Assembly (NCBI GenBank): GCA_938015435.1
Contig: CALLPN010000001.1
Coordinates: forward strand, 186,001-250,000
Reading direction: 5' to 3'
DNA: 64,000 nt
Origin: an uncultured Saprospiraceae bacterium
GTDB taxonomy: Bacteria; Bacteroidota; Bacteroidia; Chitinophagales; Saprospiraceae
Of the stretch, positions 8,421-18,086 are shown piece by piece. Position numbers and translations under genes: made by a program. The notes under the pieces were generated by a model. It saw only the letters and a list, made by a program, of their open reading frames with translations, had not been told where the DNA came from and ran no database searches. The first letter of the stretch is position 1. Each line of letters opens with the position of its first letter.

Positions 8421-9434
8421 ATGGCAGATAATTTTCCAAATACACAAATAAAATCCAAGTCATTTTGGAGTAGGCCAGAAGGTACTACTGGGGCTGTATT
8501 CCTATTAGGGGCAGTGGGTGGCATAGGATTCCTACTTTACAAATTTATGGGACCAATCCTAGCAGCTTTAGGAACAACGCTCGGCATTGTTGGAGTACTC
8601 GCAATTTTGGGCATAATCATCTATGTAGCTCTAGATCCTAAAGCTAGGACACTGATCAGCTACATGTACAAGAGTGTAATGAGATCCATCACTGGTATGT
8701 TTGTTACTATCGATCCTATTGGTATCCTCAAAAATTACATTGATGATCTCAAAAGCAACCTGAAAAAGATGAGTAAGCAGATCGGTGGTCTAAGAGGGCA
8801 GATGCGTAAATTAAAAAATATCGTAGCTGAGAATAATACTGAGATTCAGAAGAATATGCTGATCGCTAAAAAAGCTAAAGAGCAAGGCAATAAGAAAGCC
8901 ATGCTACTATCTAGTAGAAAAGCAGCAAGACTCAAAGAATCGAATACTAAGTATGTAGCATTACACAAGCGTATGTCTATCCTACACCGTGTACTCGGTA
9001 AGATGTACACTAACTCAGAGATACTCTTAGAAGATACTGTAGATCAAGTAAAAGTAAAGGAGCAAGAGCGTAAAGCGATACGTGCTTCTCACGGTGCAAT
9101 GAGATCCGCTATGAGCATCATTAAAGGAGATTCTGATAAAAGAGCAATGTTTGACCAGGCTATGGAAGTAATCGCTGACGATGTAGCTAATAAAGTAGGT
9201 GAAATGGAACAATTCATGGAAATGTCTTCTGACTTTATGAATAGTATCGATCTACAAAATGGAGTATTCGAAGAGCAAGGACTCAAGATGCTAGAAGAGT
9301 ATGAAAAGAAGAGCACTCTCCTACTCTTAGGTGGACAAGAACAAGAAGATGACGAAGTACTCGATCTAAAGCAACTAGATGCTCAGACTAGAGAAAATAG
9401 TAACGACAGTGAGTACGAAGGGTTATTTGACTAA
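8421..9434 (+). CDS. Membrane-anchored PspA/Vipp1-like protein, family B (copy 1)
   Basis: 337 residues. After KSFWSRPEG come two hydrophobic segments (about residues 24-45 and 50-70), then DPIGILKNYIDDLKSNL and a long charged helical region to about residue 290. The order DP..L...I.DL, coiled coil, Ala/Lys-rich helix with RKAAR, then another helix resembles PspA/IM30 (ESCRT-III-like) proteins, but here it is fused to a membrane anchor. This is judged by eye, not by a profile search. Copy 2 (47437-48453) shares long near-identical blocks: FWxRPEG, SIIKGDxDKRAxF, IADDVxNKVGEME, LQNGVFEExGLKMLE and the C-terminal YxxLFD. It follows family A copy 1 and is closed by a terminator. Confidence 0.75.
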   Translation: MADNFPNTQIKSKSFWSRPEGTTGAVFLLGAVGGIGFLLYKFMGPILAALGTTLGIVGVLAILGIIIYVALDPKARTLISYMYKSVMRSITGMFVTIDPIGILKNYIDDLKSNLKKMSKQIGGLRGQMRKLKNIVAENNTEIQKNMLIAKKAKEQGNKKAMLLSSRKAARLKESNTKYVALHKRMSILHRVLGKMYTNSEILLEDTVDQVKVKEQERKAIRASHGAMRSAMSIIKGDSDKRAMFDQAMEVIADDVANKVGEMEQFMEMSSDFMNSIDLQNGVFEEQGLKMLEEYEKKSTLLLLGGQEQEDDEVLDLKQLDAQTRENSNDSEYEGLFD

Positions 9435-9462
9435 GACTTCTTAAACACTACTATAAGATATC

Positions 9463-9494
9463 AAAAAAGCACTTCATAAATGAGGTGCTTTTTT
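9463..9494 (+). terminator. Rho-independent terminator after B1
   Basis: GCACTTCA and TGAGGTGC (one G-T pair) form the stem, flanked by A-runs and T-runs. It lies about 30 bp past the stop of the family-B gene. Confidence 0.9.
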
Positions 9495-9887
9495 ATGCGT
9501 TTTTCTAAAAAATTGATAAAAAACATACAAGTAATACCAAATAAACTAGAGAAGACTATATTTAGAAGAGATGAGAATTGGATGTACAACTTTAGAGAAC
9601 GTACCGAAAACAAATAATTAGAAACGTTAGACTACGTATAAAAAGCAGATAAATTACTAAATATTAATTAGTTGATTAATTCTATACTGTGATCACTACA
9701 TTATTGAGTAAGAGTATGTATTCACTAATACAATAAACTAAAAATAACCTTGTAGTGCTTTTCGCAGTTCCTAAAAGGGATATATACGGAACTACGCAGC
9801 TTAACACTTAAGAAAATTAGAATACTAAGTTTTGAATAAAAATGAATACTTCAGTATAAACAAACCACAATTTAGCGTTGAACCTAC
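9495..9887. other. Gene-free stretch before the aarF remnant
   Basis: AT-rich and without a coding frame. One inverted repeat is visible: CGCAGTTCC (9763-9771) with GGAACTACG (9788-9796), 8 of 9 positions pairing. It may belong to the decayed upstream region of the aarF remnant. Confidence 0.4.
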
Positions 9888-10229
9888 ATGTCAAGAAACA
9901 CACGTCTATTTTCTCCAAGCTATAGAAAGCGAAAAGCTTATTGGACAGCATTTCAGGTTTTTATAAGTTATACTTGGTTGAAGCTTAAGAGTAAATTCTT
10001 TGGAAAGAAATAATATGATCGAAACATTAAAAAACTTTATTTAAAAAATGCAGATCGAATAAAAATTAGAATTCAAGAGCTCCAAGGGTTATTCGTGAAA
10101 TTCGGCCAACTCATTTCTAATTTATCTAATGTTTTACCCAATTGGTATTTAGAATTAAGAGTAGTTAACAGACAGTATGGTTATTTAAGTATATATCTGA
10201 GTACGATTCCTGCATTTCAACCTACGTAA
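9888..10229 (+). pseudogene. AarF/ABC1/UbiB kinase-like gene, N-terminal remnant
   Basis: A frame starts at ATG 9888 (MSRNTRLFSP, then YRKRKAYWTAFQVFISYTW). It meets one in-frame TAA at 10011-10013 and continues in the same frame as YLKNADRIKIRIQELQ and GLFVKFGQLISNLSNVLP before losing similarity near 10165; the frame stops at 10227. The QGLFVKFGQLIS..LP block is the conserved N-terminal signature (KxGQ motif) of AarF/ABC1/UbiB atypical kinases. The kinase core (VAIK lysine, catalytic loop, DFG-like motif) is missing. This is therefore a truncated, stop-containing relic. It sits in AT-rich DNA between the A-B pair and a VOC gene. Confidence 0.72.
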
Positions 10230-10320
10230 ATCAAAAATTATTGGCAACACATTGATTATAATAGTAAATTTACTTCGCGAGGATATTTCGTGATACATTA
10301 AATAAACTGCTTTATATCAT

Positions 10321-10698
10321 ATGTTGACTCAACCTATAATTACCGCATTCTTACCAACAGTAAAGCCAGATCAAGCCAAACTGTTTTACATGAATACTAT
10401 AGGGCTACAGTTAGTGTCCGAGGATGATTATGCATTAGAATTTGAAGGAAGTGGAGTTTCATTAAGAATTACCGTTGTTCCAAAATTGAATCCTCAGCCA
10501 TTTACCGTGTTAGGGTTTAACATTAGCGATATCGATATTCAGGTAAAGTTGTTAATTGAGAAAGGTGTGAAATTTGAGATGTATCCGCATTTTGATCAAA
10601 ATGATTTAGGGATATGGACTGCTCCCAGCCAAGCTAGAATTGCATGGTTTAAGGATCCTGATGGCAACTTACTCTCATTAACCGAATATCTAATATAG
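10321..10698 (+). CDS. VOC (glyoxalase/bleomycin-resistance fold) protein
   Basis: 125 residues with the two beta-alpha-beta-beta-beta modules of the vicinal-oxygen-chelate superfamily. ITAFLPTVKPDQAKLFYMNTIGL is the first module; FTVLGFNISDIDIQVKLLIEKG and WFKDPDGNLLSLTEYL form the second, ending in the typical DPDGN and metal-ligand Glu. The substrate cannot be told; such single-domain proteins include glyoxalases, dioxygenases and antibiotic-binding proteins. It stands alone, 160 bp before sbcD. Confidence 0.85.
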   Translation: MLTQPIITAFLPTVKPDQAKLFYMNTIGLQLVSEDDYALEFEGSGVSLRITVVPKLNPQPFTVLGFNISDIDIQVKLLIEKGVKFEMYPHFDQNDLGIWTAPSQARIAWFKDPDGNLLSLTEYLI

Positions 10699-10855
10699 AA
10701 CTCTAATCATCAGTATGTTATATCTACAGAAGCAGATTACAGATTAGAGCGCTTTCGCACGAATATATCATAATGATCTGTAATAATTCATCAGAAAGAG
10801 TGAGCTAAGTCTACCCTATTACTTCAGACAATATCTACAAATCGCCAATAACTTC

Positions 10856-10863
10856 TATCTTTG
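10856..10863 (+). promoter_or_regulatory. -7 promoter box of sbcDC
   Basis: TATCTTTG is a perfect TAnnTTTG box. It overlaps the upstream TTG (10861) that would open the longest sbcD frame, so that TTG cannot be the translated start; transcription should begin near 10870, just before the TTG at 10879. Confidence 0.6.
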
Positions 10864-10878
10864 ATAAAAAATAGAAAG

Positions 10879-12105
10879 TTGAAGATTCTACATACTGCAG
10901 ATTGGCATATTGGAAAGGTATTACACAAACATCTTTTAAGAGACGAATTGTTACTTTTCTTTGATTGGTTGTTAGGGTTACTTGAGAATGAACAGATCGA
11001 TCTGCTCTTAGTATCAGGCGATATCTTTGACCTTTCTAATCCTGCCGTCAAAGACAGAAAGATCTACTATCAATTCTTGGCCAAACTGATAAAGTTAGAT
11101 ATCCAGATCATTATAACTGGAGGGAACCACGATGCCGTCGGACTACTCAATGCACCACAAAGTATCCTTCAAGAACTCAATATCACCGTAGTAGGTGGAG
11201 CCAAAGAAGTAATAGAGGAGGAACTCATTATAGTTAAAAACAAGAAAGGAGATACCGAGCTGATCGTAGCTGCTGTCCCATTCCTTAGAGATAAAGATCT
11301 AAGGTCGATAGATATAGATGCGAAGTACAAAAATAGAACGGAGGCAATCAGAGAAGGTATCAAAGCTCATTATGCGGAATTGGCAACTATCTGTGAGCAG
11401 AAATACTCTGGAGTCCCTGTAATCGCTATGGGCCACTTATACGCTAAAGGTGCAGAAACGAGTGAAAGCGAAAGAGATATCCATATAGGTAATGCCGCAG
11501 CTGTAGATTCATCGATATTTTCAGAGACCTACAACTATGTTGCTCTAGGTCATATTCACAGACCCCAGATCATTGGCAAAAACAATTTTATCAGATACTC
11601 TGGTTCACCAATAGCACTAAGTTTCTCAGAGAAAATGGATAACAAGAGCTTGGTACTCTTGACATTGGAAAACAATCAAATTGCGAAACCTAAAGTAATC
11701 CCAATACCCAAATTTAGATCTCTAACAAAATTTACTGGAGATTTCAATACAGTCAAAGAAAAACTCTCGAAGTTCAAACCTGATTTTCCATTAAAATCAT
11801 TCGTAGAAATCGAGGTCCAAGAAAATGCATTTAGTGCTATAATCTTGGCCGGTGTAGATGATGTAGTTACTCTATATGGTGAAGGAGAATCTTTTACAAT
11901 ATTAAAAGCACGAACAACTTTTGCAGAAAAGGCCATAGATACCGCTAGTCTATTTGAAGAAGGAGAACACATAGAAGATCTAAAGGCAATCGATGTATTC
12001 AATAAGCTCATGGATCACCAACAGGTAGATGAAGAGCAACAACATATGCTTAAAGAGGCATTTATAGAAATCATGGAATCAGTGACTCAATCAGAAGGCA
12101 AATGA
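10879..12105 (+). CDS. sbcD: Exonuclease SbcCD, nuclease subunit SbcD
   Basis: Metallophosphoesterase subunit of the SbcCD (Mre11-Rad50) complex, which opens hairpins and DNA ends. Motifs are complete: HTADWH (residues 5-10), SGDIFDLSNPAV, TGGNHDAVGL, MGHLYAKGAE and ALGHIHRPQ, followed by the C-terminal capping domain. The family begins MKILHTADWH, and TTG 10879 gives exactly that N-terminus. The open frame reaches back to a TTG at 10861, but the promoter box overlaps it. The stop overlaps sbcC by 4 bp (ATGA), indicating translational coupling. Confidence 0.95.
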   Translation: MKILHTADWHIGKVLHKHLLRDELLLFFDWLLGLLENEQIDLLLVSGDIFDLSNPAVKDRKIYYQFLAKLIKLDIQIIITGGNHDAVGLLNAPQSILQELNITVVGGAKEVIEEELIIVKNKKGDTELIVAAVPFLRDKDLRSIDIDAKYKNRTEAIREGIKAHYAELATICEQKYSGVPVIAMGHLYAKGAETSESERDIHIGNAAAVDSSIFSETYNYVALGHIHRPQIIGKNNFIRYSGSPIALSFSEKMDNKSLVLLTLENNQIAKPKVIPIPKFRSLTKFTGDFNTVKEKLSKFKPDFPLKSFVEIEVQENAFSAIILAGVDDVVTLYGEGESFTILKARTTFAEKAIDTASLFEEGEHIEDLKAIDVFNKLMDHQQVDEEQQHMLKEAFIEIMESVTQSEGK

Positions 12106-15100
12106 AAATAATTGAGCTACAATTCAAAAATATAAATAACCTCAAAGGTGAACATAGCATCTCTTTTGAAAAGGTCCCTCTATCTAATGCGAGCATCTTT
12201 GCGATCGTTGGCCCTACCGGCTCCGGCAAGTCTACGATCTTAGATGTCATCACCTTATCTTTATTTAATCGTATACCAAGATTTAGTAAGGCGATATCCA
12301 AAAATGAAATTGCAAAAGAAGCTTCCGTTCTCACACATCATACTAAGGATGCCTTTGCCTCAATAGAATATGAAATCAAAGGTCAGAGATATAAGTCTGC
12401 GTGGTCAATAAAAACCAATCGCAACGATAAACTGAATGACTATGAAATGACCTTCTATAATCCTGACGGATCTGTAGAGGACCTTAAGAAGAGTGAAGTC
12501 CCTTCAAAAAATGAAGAAATAATTGGACTCAAATACGACCAATTTGTCAAAGCAATTCTACTCTCTCAAGGAGAGTTTGCTAAGTTTTTGAAAGCAGATA
12601 AAAACGAACGTGGAGCTCTACTAGAAAATCTTACTGGAACATCGATATACAGAGCTATTGGCGCTAAGACCTACGTAAAGTATAAAAGTGTCAAAGAAGC
12701 ACTGGATACTGAAAAGCTGCTACTTAATGAAAACACTTCATTAGATACAGAACAGAGGACTGAATTAGAAACTGTACTTCAATCGTCGCAAAAGGCAAAA
12801 ATAGATTTAGATAAACAAATCGTTGAGCTTAACCAACTCTTATCTATAAAGACTGACAAAAACAGAATCAAAGAATCACTAATTAAAAAGTCAGAAGAAT
12901 TATCTGAGATCGAGAAAACAACTGAAGCATTTACAGATCAGCAAATTAAATTAACTACACATCATAAACTAAGTCACTTACAAGGACCATTGGCTACTTA
13001 CAACGATTCCTTAAAGAATGCCGAAATAAGTAAGAAAAACTTAACCAAATATGAAGAAGATCTCAAAGACACTCAAAAGCAACTTGAGAGCTCTATTGCT
13101 GAAATGGCAAGCTTAACTAAGCAAACCGTTAACATTGATAACTTCAAAACTACAATGGCTTCTTTTGAAGCCGAAATAGTCAACTTTGACAAAGACTTAG
13201 AGCATTTAAAAAAGCAAGGCGGAGAGACAAGAATCAGAATTAACAATCAAAAAAAACATTCTCCTATTAGTCTTGGCGATAAGCCATCAGAGGCCATTAA
13301 CGCCCTAGTTGAAAGAGAAAAGACAATCAATTCCTTAATAGAAAAATCAAAAATAGATCTAAGTAAATCAATTGCCGAATTGAAGCAAGATCATGCTAAA
13401 GATCAAGAAGAGTTTGATCAACTCAAGGAATTAGAATCTTTAGTTAAGAGTATTGAAAACTTAGAAGAGAAAATAAACATAGACAGTAAAAAGCTCATCG
13501 AGTTTCAAGCATCTATCAAATTAAATACACCACTGCTATCCAAAACACAGACTTTACTGAATACTATTAGTCAGCAAATCTCTTTACTAAGGAAACAAAA
13601 AGAAGACGCACTGAAAATAGCAGAGCTAGAGGATCTCCGAGCAACCTTGCAATCTGATGAAGCTTGTCCCCTATGCGGATCTTTAGAACATCCATATACC
13701 AAGCATCTGCCACCACAGCAACAAAGTGAAATAGATAAACAAATCAAGCAAGCTGAGCTTAACATAGATAAGCACCAATCTGAAATAGTAGGCTACACTA
13801 GTATACTTGATCAAAGCAAAAAGGCAATCGAACTTACTGAACAAAACATAGAACAAGCCAAAAATAATCGATCTAATGAGACAAAAATCTGCGAAGAGAA
13901 AATGTCAAAAATATCGATACAAGTAGAATTCAACAGTCAGTCCATTGCTGATATAATCGCGATCAACTCCAATCTCTTACAAAGAAAGGCTGAAGCCATC
14001 GAAGCAATTAGCGAATTAGAGCAAAACAAAAGACTTTCTAATGAATATAAAGAATTAGAAAAAATTGGTAACCAATACCGATCACTAAACAAACAAAGGC
14101 AAGAAAAATACCAAGGCGATAAAGTAACTGACCAAACAAATAAACTACAAGATGACTTTCAAAATAGCAATGCTAATATTACGAAACTAAAAGCTGTAAT
14201 CGACACCGAGTCTAAATCTCTCCAAAGAGATATACAACTGTTTGAAAGTATTACAAAAGAGCTGCAGCCCAAAATCAAAAAACTAGGATTTAATAAACTA
14301 GAGGAAATTGCTACTAACCTACTAGATGAATCAACTTTAGATGGATTAATAAAAACCCAAGAAAAGATTAACACTGATACTATTCGAGTAAAAACTGAAG
14401 TCGCTAATCTAAAAAAGAATCTAGCGGAAAGAGAAACTCAGGATATCGATCAGAACTTATCACTTGAGCAATTACAAGAAAGAATAAAAGAGAAGAATAA
14501 TACTGCGAAACAACACAATGAAATTGCGATCACGAATCAAGCAAAGCTGAAACGTGACAATGAAGATCGGATAAAGCTCAAGAACAGAGAAAAAGTGATC
14601 GCTGATCTCAACAAAGAATTTAGCAAATGGTCTCTACTTAATAAAATGATTGGAGATGCTACTGGAAATACATTTGCTAATTTTGCTCAAGGATTAACAC
14701 TTCAAAACCTACTCGTCTACGCCAATCGAAGGTTGAGTAATCTATCAGATCGATACCTTCTCGATAAGCCAGAAGATGATGGTTCTCTTATCGTGATAGA
14801 CAAATATCAAGGAAATTCAAGTAGATCAGTGAAGACGCTTTCTGGAGGTGAGACTTTCTTAATCAGTTTGGCTCTTGCTCTTAGTCTGTCAGATATGGCA
14901 TCTAAGAATGTAGCTTTAGGTTGTCTATTTATCGATGAAGGGTTTGGAACCTTGGACTCGGACACTTTGGAGTTGGCCATGACGACATTAGAAACTTTAC
15001 AATCTGAAAGTCAAAAAACTGTAGGAGTCATATCTCATGTACAAGCATTGAAAGAACGAATAGATGTACAAATCAAACTGAAGAAGAATGCACAGGGTTA

Positions 15101-15122
15101 TAGCCAAATTGAAATCAATTAA
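12102..15122 (+). CDS. sbcC: Exonuclease SbcCD, ATPase subunit SbcC
   Basis: SMC/Rad50-type ATPase of 1006 residues. Walker A is GPTGSGKST (37-45). Two long coiled coils flank a zinc hook CPLC (522-525). The ABC signature LSGGE begins at about 913 and Walker B LFIDEG follows (D945/E946). It binds DNA ends, dimerises through the hook and drives the SbcD nuclease. The start codon overlaps the sbcD stop. Confidence 0.97.
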   Translation: MKIIELQFKNINNLKGEHSISFEKVPLSNASIFAIVGPTGSGKSTILDVITLSLFNRIPRFSKAISKNEIAKEASVLTHHTKDAFASIEYEIKGQRYKSAWSIKTNRNDKLNDYEMTFYNPDGSVEDLKKSEVPSKNEEIIGLKYDQFVKAILLSQGEFAKFLKADKNERGALLENLTGTSIYRAIGAKTYVKYKSVKEALDTEKLLLNENTSLDTEQRTELETVLQSSQKAKIDLDKQIVELNQLLSIKTDKNRIKESLIKKSEELSEIEKTTEAFTDQQIKLTTHHKLSHLQGPLATYNDSLKNAEISKKNLTKYEEDLKDTQKQLESSIAEMASLTKQTVNIDNFKTTMASFEAEIVNFDKDLEHLKKQGGETRIRINNQKKHSPISLGDKPSEAINALVEREKTINSLIEKSKIDLSKSIAELKQDHAKDQEEFDQLKELESLVKSIENLEEKINIDSKKLIEFQASIKLNTPLLSKTQTLLNTISQQISLLRKQKEDALKIAELEDLRATLQSDEACPLCGSLEHPYTKHLPPQQQSEIDKQIKQAELNIDKHQSEIVGYTSILDQSKKAIELTEQNIEQAKNNRSNETKICEEKMSKISIQVEFNSQSIADIIAINSNLLQRKAEAIEAISELEQNKRLSNEYKELEKIGNQYRSLNKQRQEKYQGDKVTDQTNKLQDDFQNSNANITKLKAVIDTESKSLQRDIQLFESITKELQPKIKKLGFNKLEEIATNLLDESTLDGLIKTQEKINTDTIRVKTEVANLKKNLAERETQDIDQNLSLEQLQERIKEKNNTAKQHNEIAITNQAKLKRDNEDRIKLKNREKVIADLNKEFSKWSLLNKMIGDATGNTFANFAQGLTLQNLLVYANRRLSNLSDRYLLDKPEDDGSLIVIDKYQGNSSRSVKTLSGGETFLISLALALSLSDMASKNVALGCLFIDEGFGTLDSDTLELAMTTLETLQSESQKTVGVISHVQALKERIDVQIKLKKNAQGYSQIEIN

Positions 15123-15250
15123 GTGAAGTTAGAAGCATAGGCAGAATAGCATGCAATCGTTGATATAGCGCGTCTTTACACCTATTTCACTCTACAGACT
15201 AAAGCATTTTACAGTTCATCCTATCTATTCTACACTTCGTCTACCATAAC

Positions 15251-15281
15251 TTGCTGCAGATCCCATTCTAAGTGATATTTG
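15251..15281 (+). promoter_or_regulatory. Promoter of the TonB-receptor gene
   Basis: TTG (15251-15253) and GATATTTG (15274-15281) at 20-bp spacing match the Bacteroidota -33/-7 promoter (TTTG-N19-TAnnTTTG) except for one base in the -7 box. It lies 20 bp before the ATG, giving a very short leader. Confidence 0.5.
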
Positions 15282-15300
15282 AATCATAAAACAAATTCAA

Positions 15301-17469
15301 ATGTCCAACAAAATCATATTCCTCGCATTCATTTTATCATTATCTATCATCAGTAATGGATGGGCACAGACCGCGATCTCAGGTCAGGTGATCGAAAAAT
15401 CAGGCGTTCCTATCATAGGTGCTAATATATTTATAGAAGGGAGCTATGATGGTGCTTCTACTGATATCGATGGTAAATTCCAATTCCAAACTAATCTCAC
15501 AGGTGAGCAGGTACTGTCTATTTCCTATTTAGGATATACTTCAAAAACATTTACCAAGGACGTTTCTTCATATACCAATCTTATCATCACTCTCAATGAA
15601 TCTACTTCGACATTAGATGCCGTGGTAATCTCAGCCAGTACATTTAAAGCTGGCGATAATTCCAAGCTAGCAGTACTTAAGCCACTAGATATGGTGACCA
15701 CTGCAGGATCTGCGGGTGATGTGATAGCAGCCATACAAACCCTACCTGGAACTCAAGCCAATCCTGACGATGGAAGATTATTCGTACGTGGTGGTGATGC
15801 TAGTGAGACTCAAATATTCATCGATGGTATGAGAGTCTTCTCACCATACATGCGGACTGTGAGTGGAACCCCAAGCAGGGGGCGATATTCTCCTTTTCTA
15901 TTTAAGGGAGTCAGCTTTAGTACGGGAGGATATGATGCCGAGTTTGGTCAAGCGCTATCAGGAGTATTGGACATGAATACCATTGATGATCCGAATCAAA
16001 CAGAAACTAACATATCACTCATGACAGTTGGTCTAGGTCTAAGCCAAACCTATAAAGGGGACAAAAACTCGATTAGCTTCAGTGGAGCGTACATTGATTT
16101 GTCACCTTATTACCTATTGGCTCCAACAAGACTAAATTTCAACAAACCATATCGTAGTTATTCTGGAGAAGCCGTACATCGTTACAAAACAGAAAATGGC
16201 CTACTCAAAAACTATGTTGCAGCCAATCTAAGTACGGTAAATATTAGCAGAAACAATCTCAATACCGGAACGGATGAAAAAATAGATTTAAGGAATAAAG
16301 ATCTCTATATCAATAGTACTTATAGTGCGGTCGCAACAGACCACACCTCTTATAAGGTCGGTATTAGTATTGGTAATAATAGAGATCAATTAACCATAGA
16401 TAACCTCAAGTTAGACACTTACTTCACTGGCATTCATATCAAAGGCGCTTTGAAGACCATAATAAGCGACAATGTTACAATAGACTATGGTACTGAATTA
16501 TTCGTCCAGAACGACCATAAGTCATATTCCTTGATAGAAGAAGACTTGCAGAGAATCGATACCCTTAGTCGTTTGATACCGAGCACTTTCGCCTCTATGG
16601 ACTACTTCTTTAGTAAAGACTTAGCCATAAAAGTAGGACTCCGATATGAATATAATACTGCGATCAAAACTCAAGAAATCAGTCCAAGATTGACAATGGC
16701 TTACAAGCTCAATAAGGACGCACAAATTAGTGCTGCTTACGGATTATACAATCAAGAGATTAATCCTGATTTCCTATACAATAGTACACAACTTGCTAAT
16801 GAAAAATCTACACATTACCTACTTAACTACAATTACAAAACAGATAAAAATATCGTAAGAATAGAAGGTTACTACAAGAATTACAATGAACTGGTAAGCT
16901 ATAATACTAGCGAAAATGGGATGAAATATAATATAGCCAATGACGGAGAAGGCAAGGCATATGGAATCGATATGTTTTGGAGATCTAATTCGGTTTTCAA
17001 AAATGTAGATATGTGGATCAGTTACAGCTACTTAAGCAATAGAAGAAAGTACTTGGACTACCCTAATTTTGCCACTCCAAACTTCTCTACGAATCACAAT
17101 CTCTCTGTCGTAGGTAAAAAGTGGATTCCTTCATTGACCTCTCAGTTAAGTCTTACTTATAGCCTTACTAGTGGCCGACCTTACAACGACCCTAACACTC
17201 CAGAATTCATGAATGAAAAATCTGGAATTTATAACAACTTATCTGCAAGTTGGGCTTACCTCATCACGCAGCAAAAGATACTCTTCGTATCTCTATCTAA
17301 TGTACCAAGATTCCAAAATGAATTTGGGAAACGATACGCTAGCCAACCTGATGATATGGGTACTTATAACTCAGAACAAATCAGACCTAATGATGACCAG
17401 TTCTTCATGATTGGACTATTCATTACTATGAGTAAAGACAAGATTAAAAATCAATTAGATCAGCTATAG
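15301..17469 (+). CDS. TonB-dependent outer-membrane receptor with carboxypeptidase-regulatory-like domain
   Basis: 722 residues with a signal peptide ending near GWAQ. A CarboxypepD_reg-like domain follows (about 25-110: ISGQVIEKSGVPIIGANIF, IDGKFQF). Next is a plug domain (about 115-230: GDVIAAIQTLPGTQ, LFVRGGDASETQIFIDGM, GYDAEFGQALSGVLDM) and a beta barrel to the C-terminus. It should import a TonB-energised substrate; no SusD partner follows, so a polysaccharide role is not supported. It heads a run with a DUF2141 protein, a TPR-like protein and a LytS/LytTR pair, which suggests sensing or uptake of one signal. Confidence 0.92.
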   Translation: MSNKIIFLAFILSLSIISNGWAQTAISGQVIEKSGVPIIGANIFIEGSYDGASTDIDGKFQFQTNLTGEQVLSISYLGYTSKTFTKDVSSYTNLIITLNESTSTLDAVVISASTFKAGDNSKLAVLKPLDMVTTAGSAGDVIAAIQTLPGTQANPDDGRLFVRGGDASETQIFIDGMRVFSPYMRTVSGTPSRGRYSPFLFKGVSFSTGGYDAEFGQALSGVLDMNTIDDPNQTETNISLMTVGLGLSQTYKGDKNSISFSGAYIDLSPYYLLAPTRLNFNKPYRSYSGEAVHRYKTENGLLKNYVAANLSTVNISRNNLNTGTDEKIDLRNKDLYINSTYSAVATDHTSYKVGISIGNNRDQLTIDNLKLDTYFTGIHIKGALKTIISDNVTIDYGTELFVQNDHKSYSLIEEDLQRIDTLSRLIPSTFASMDYFFSKDLAIKVGLRYEYNTAIKTQEISPRLTMAYKLNKDAQISAAYGLYNQEINPDFLYNSTQLANEKSTHYLLNYNYKTDKNIVRIEGYYKNYNELVSYNTSENGMKYNIANDGEGKAYGIDMFWRSNSVFKNVDMWISYSYLSNRRKYLDYPNFATPNFSTNHNLSVVGKKWIPSLTSQLSLTYSLTSGRPYNDPNTPEFMNEKSGIYNNLSASWAYLITQQKILFVSLSNVPRFQNEFGKRYASQPDDMGTYNSEQIRPNDDQFFMIGLFITMSKDKIKNQLDQL

Positions 17470-17598
17470 TAATAGAACCTTACAATTCATCCACTCTATA
17501 CTACAATTCATCCTAACCGAATTGTCAATGCCTATGATTAGACTGACATTTACATTATACAATACAAGCTTAATCTACAAACCTAAAAAACAAACAGT

Positions 17599-18054
17599 AT
17601 GAAAAACCTAACATTAATTATCATTTGCATATGCTTAGTAAGCCTTGAAGCTTACTCACAAAACAGAATACCTACAGAGACTTTTATATCTGAATCAGTA
17701 ATCTCAGAATTAACTATTAAAATTTCCGGATTAGATTCTGACCAAGGGACTTTGAAAGTAGGCATCTACACTTCAGAAGGATCTTGGTTATCTAAAAGTA
17801 AGTTTAGCCAAGTTACAGAAATTGTAAATGGTTCAGCAATTGTAATATTCGAAGAGATCCCATCTGGCACTTATGGCATCTCTACATATCATGACGAAGA
17901 TGACAACTCTGTCTTAGATACAAATGTCTTTGGAATTCCCTCAGAACCATATGCATCATCACGAGGTGCAAAAGGAAGATTTGGACCACCCAAATGGAAA
18001 GATGCTAAGTTTGAAATCAAAACGAATACACATACTGAAGAAATCAAATTTTAA
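17599..18054 (+). CDS. DUF2141 secreted protein
   Basis: 151 residues with a signal peptide ending near AYSQ. The body matches the DUF2141 pattern: a beta-sandwich start (LTIKISGLDSDQGTLKVGIY), then EEIPSGTYGISTYHDEDDN, then the characteristic G(I/V)P.E.Y..S..A.G.FGPP.W.DA block. The function of the family is unknown. In Bacteroidota it is often linked to TonB-dependent receptors, as here, and to two-component genes. Confidence 0.88.
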   Translation: MKNLTLIIICICLVSLEAYSQNRIPTETFISESVISELTIKISGLDSDQGTLKVGIYTSEGSWLSKSKFSQVTEIVNGSAIVIFEEIPSGTYGISTYHDEDDNSVLDTNVFGIPSEPYASSRGAKGRFGPPKWKDAKFEIKTNTHTEEIKF

Positions 18055-18086
18055 ATAACAACATATACAATACTAAAATAAATATC

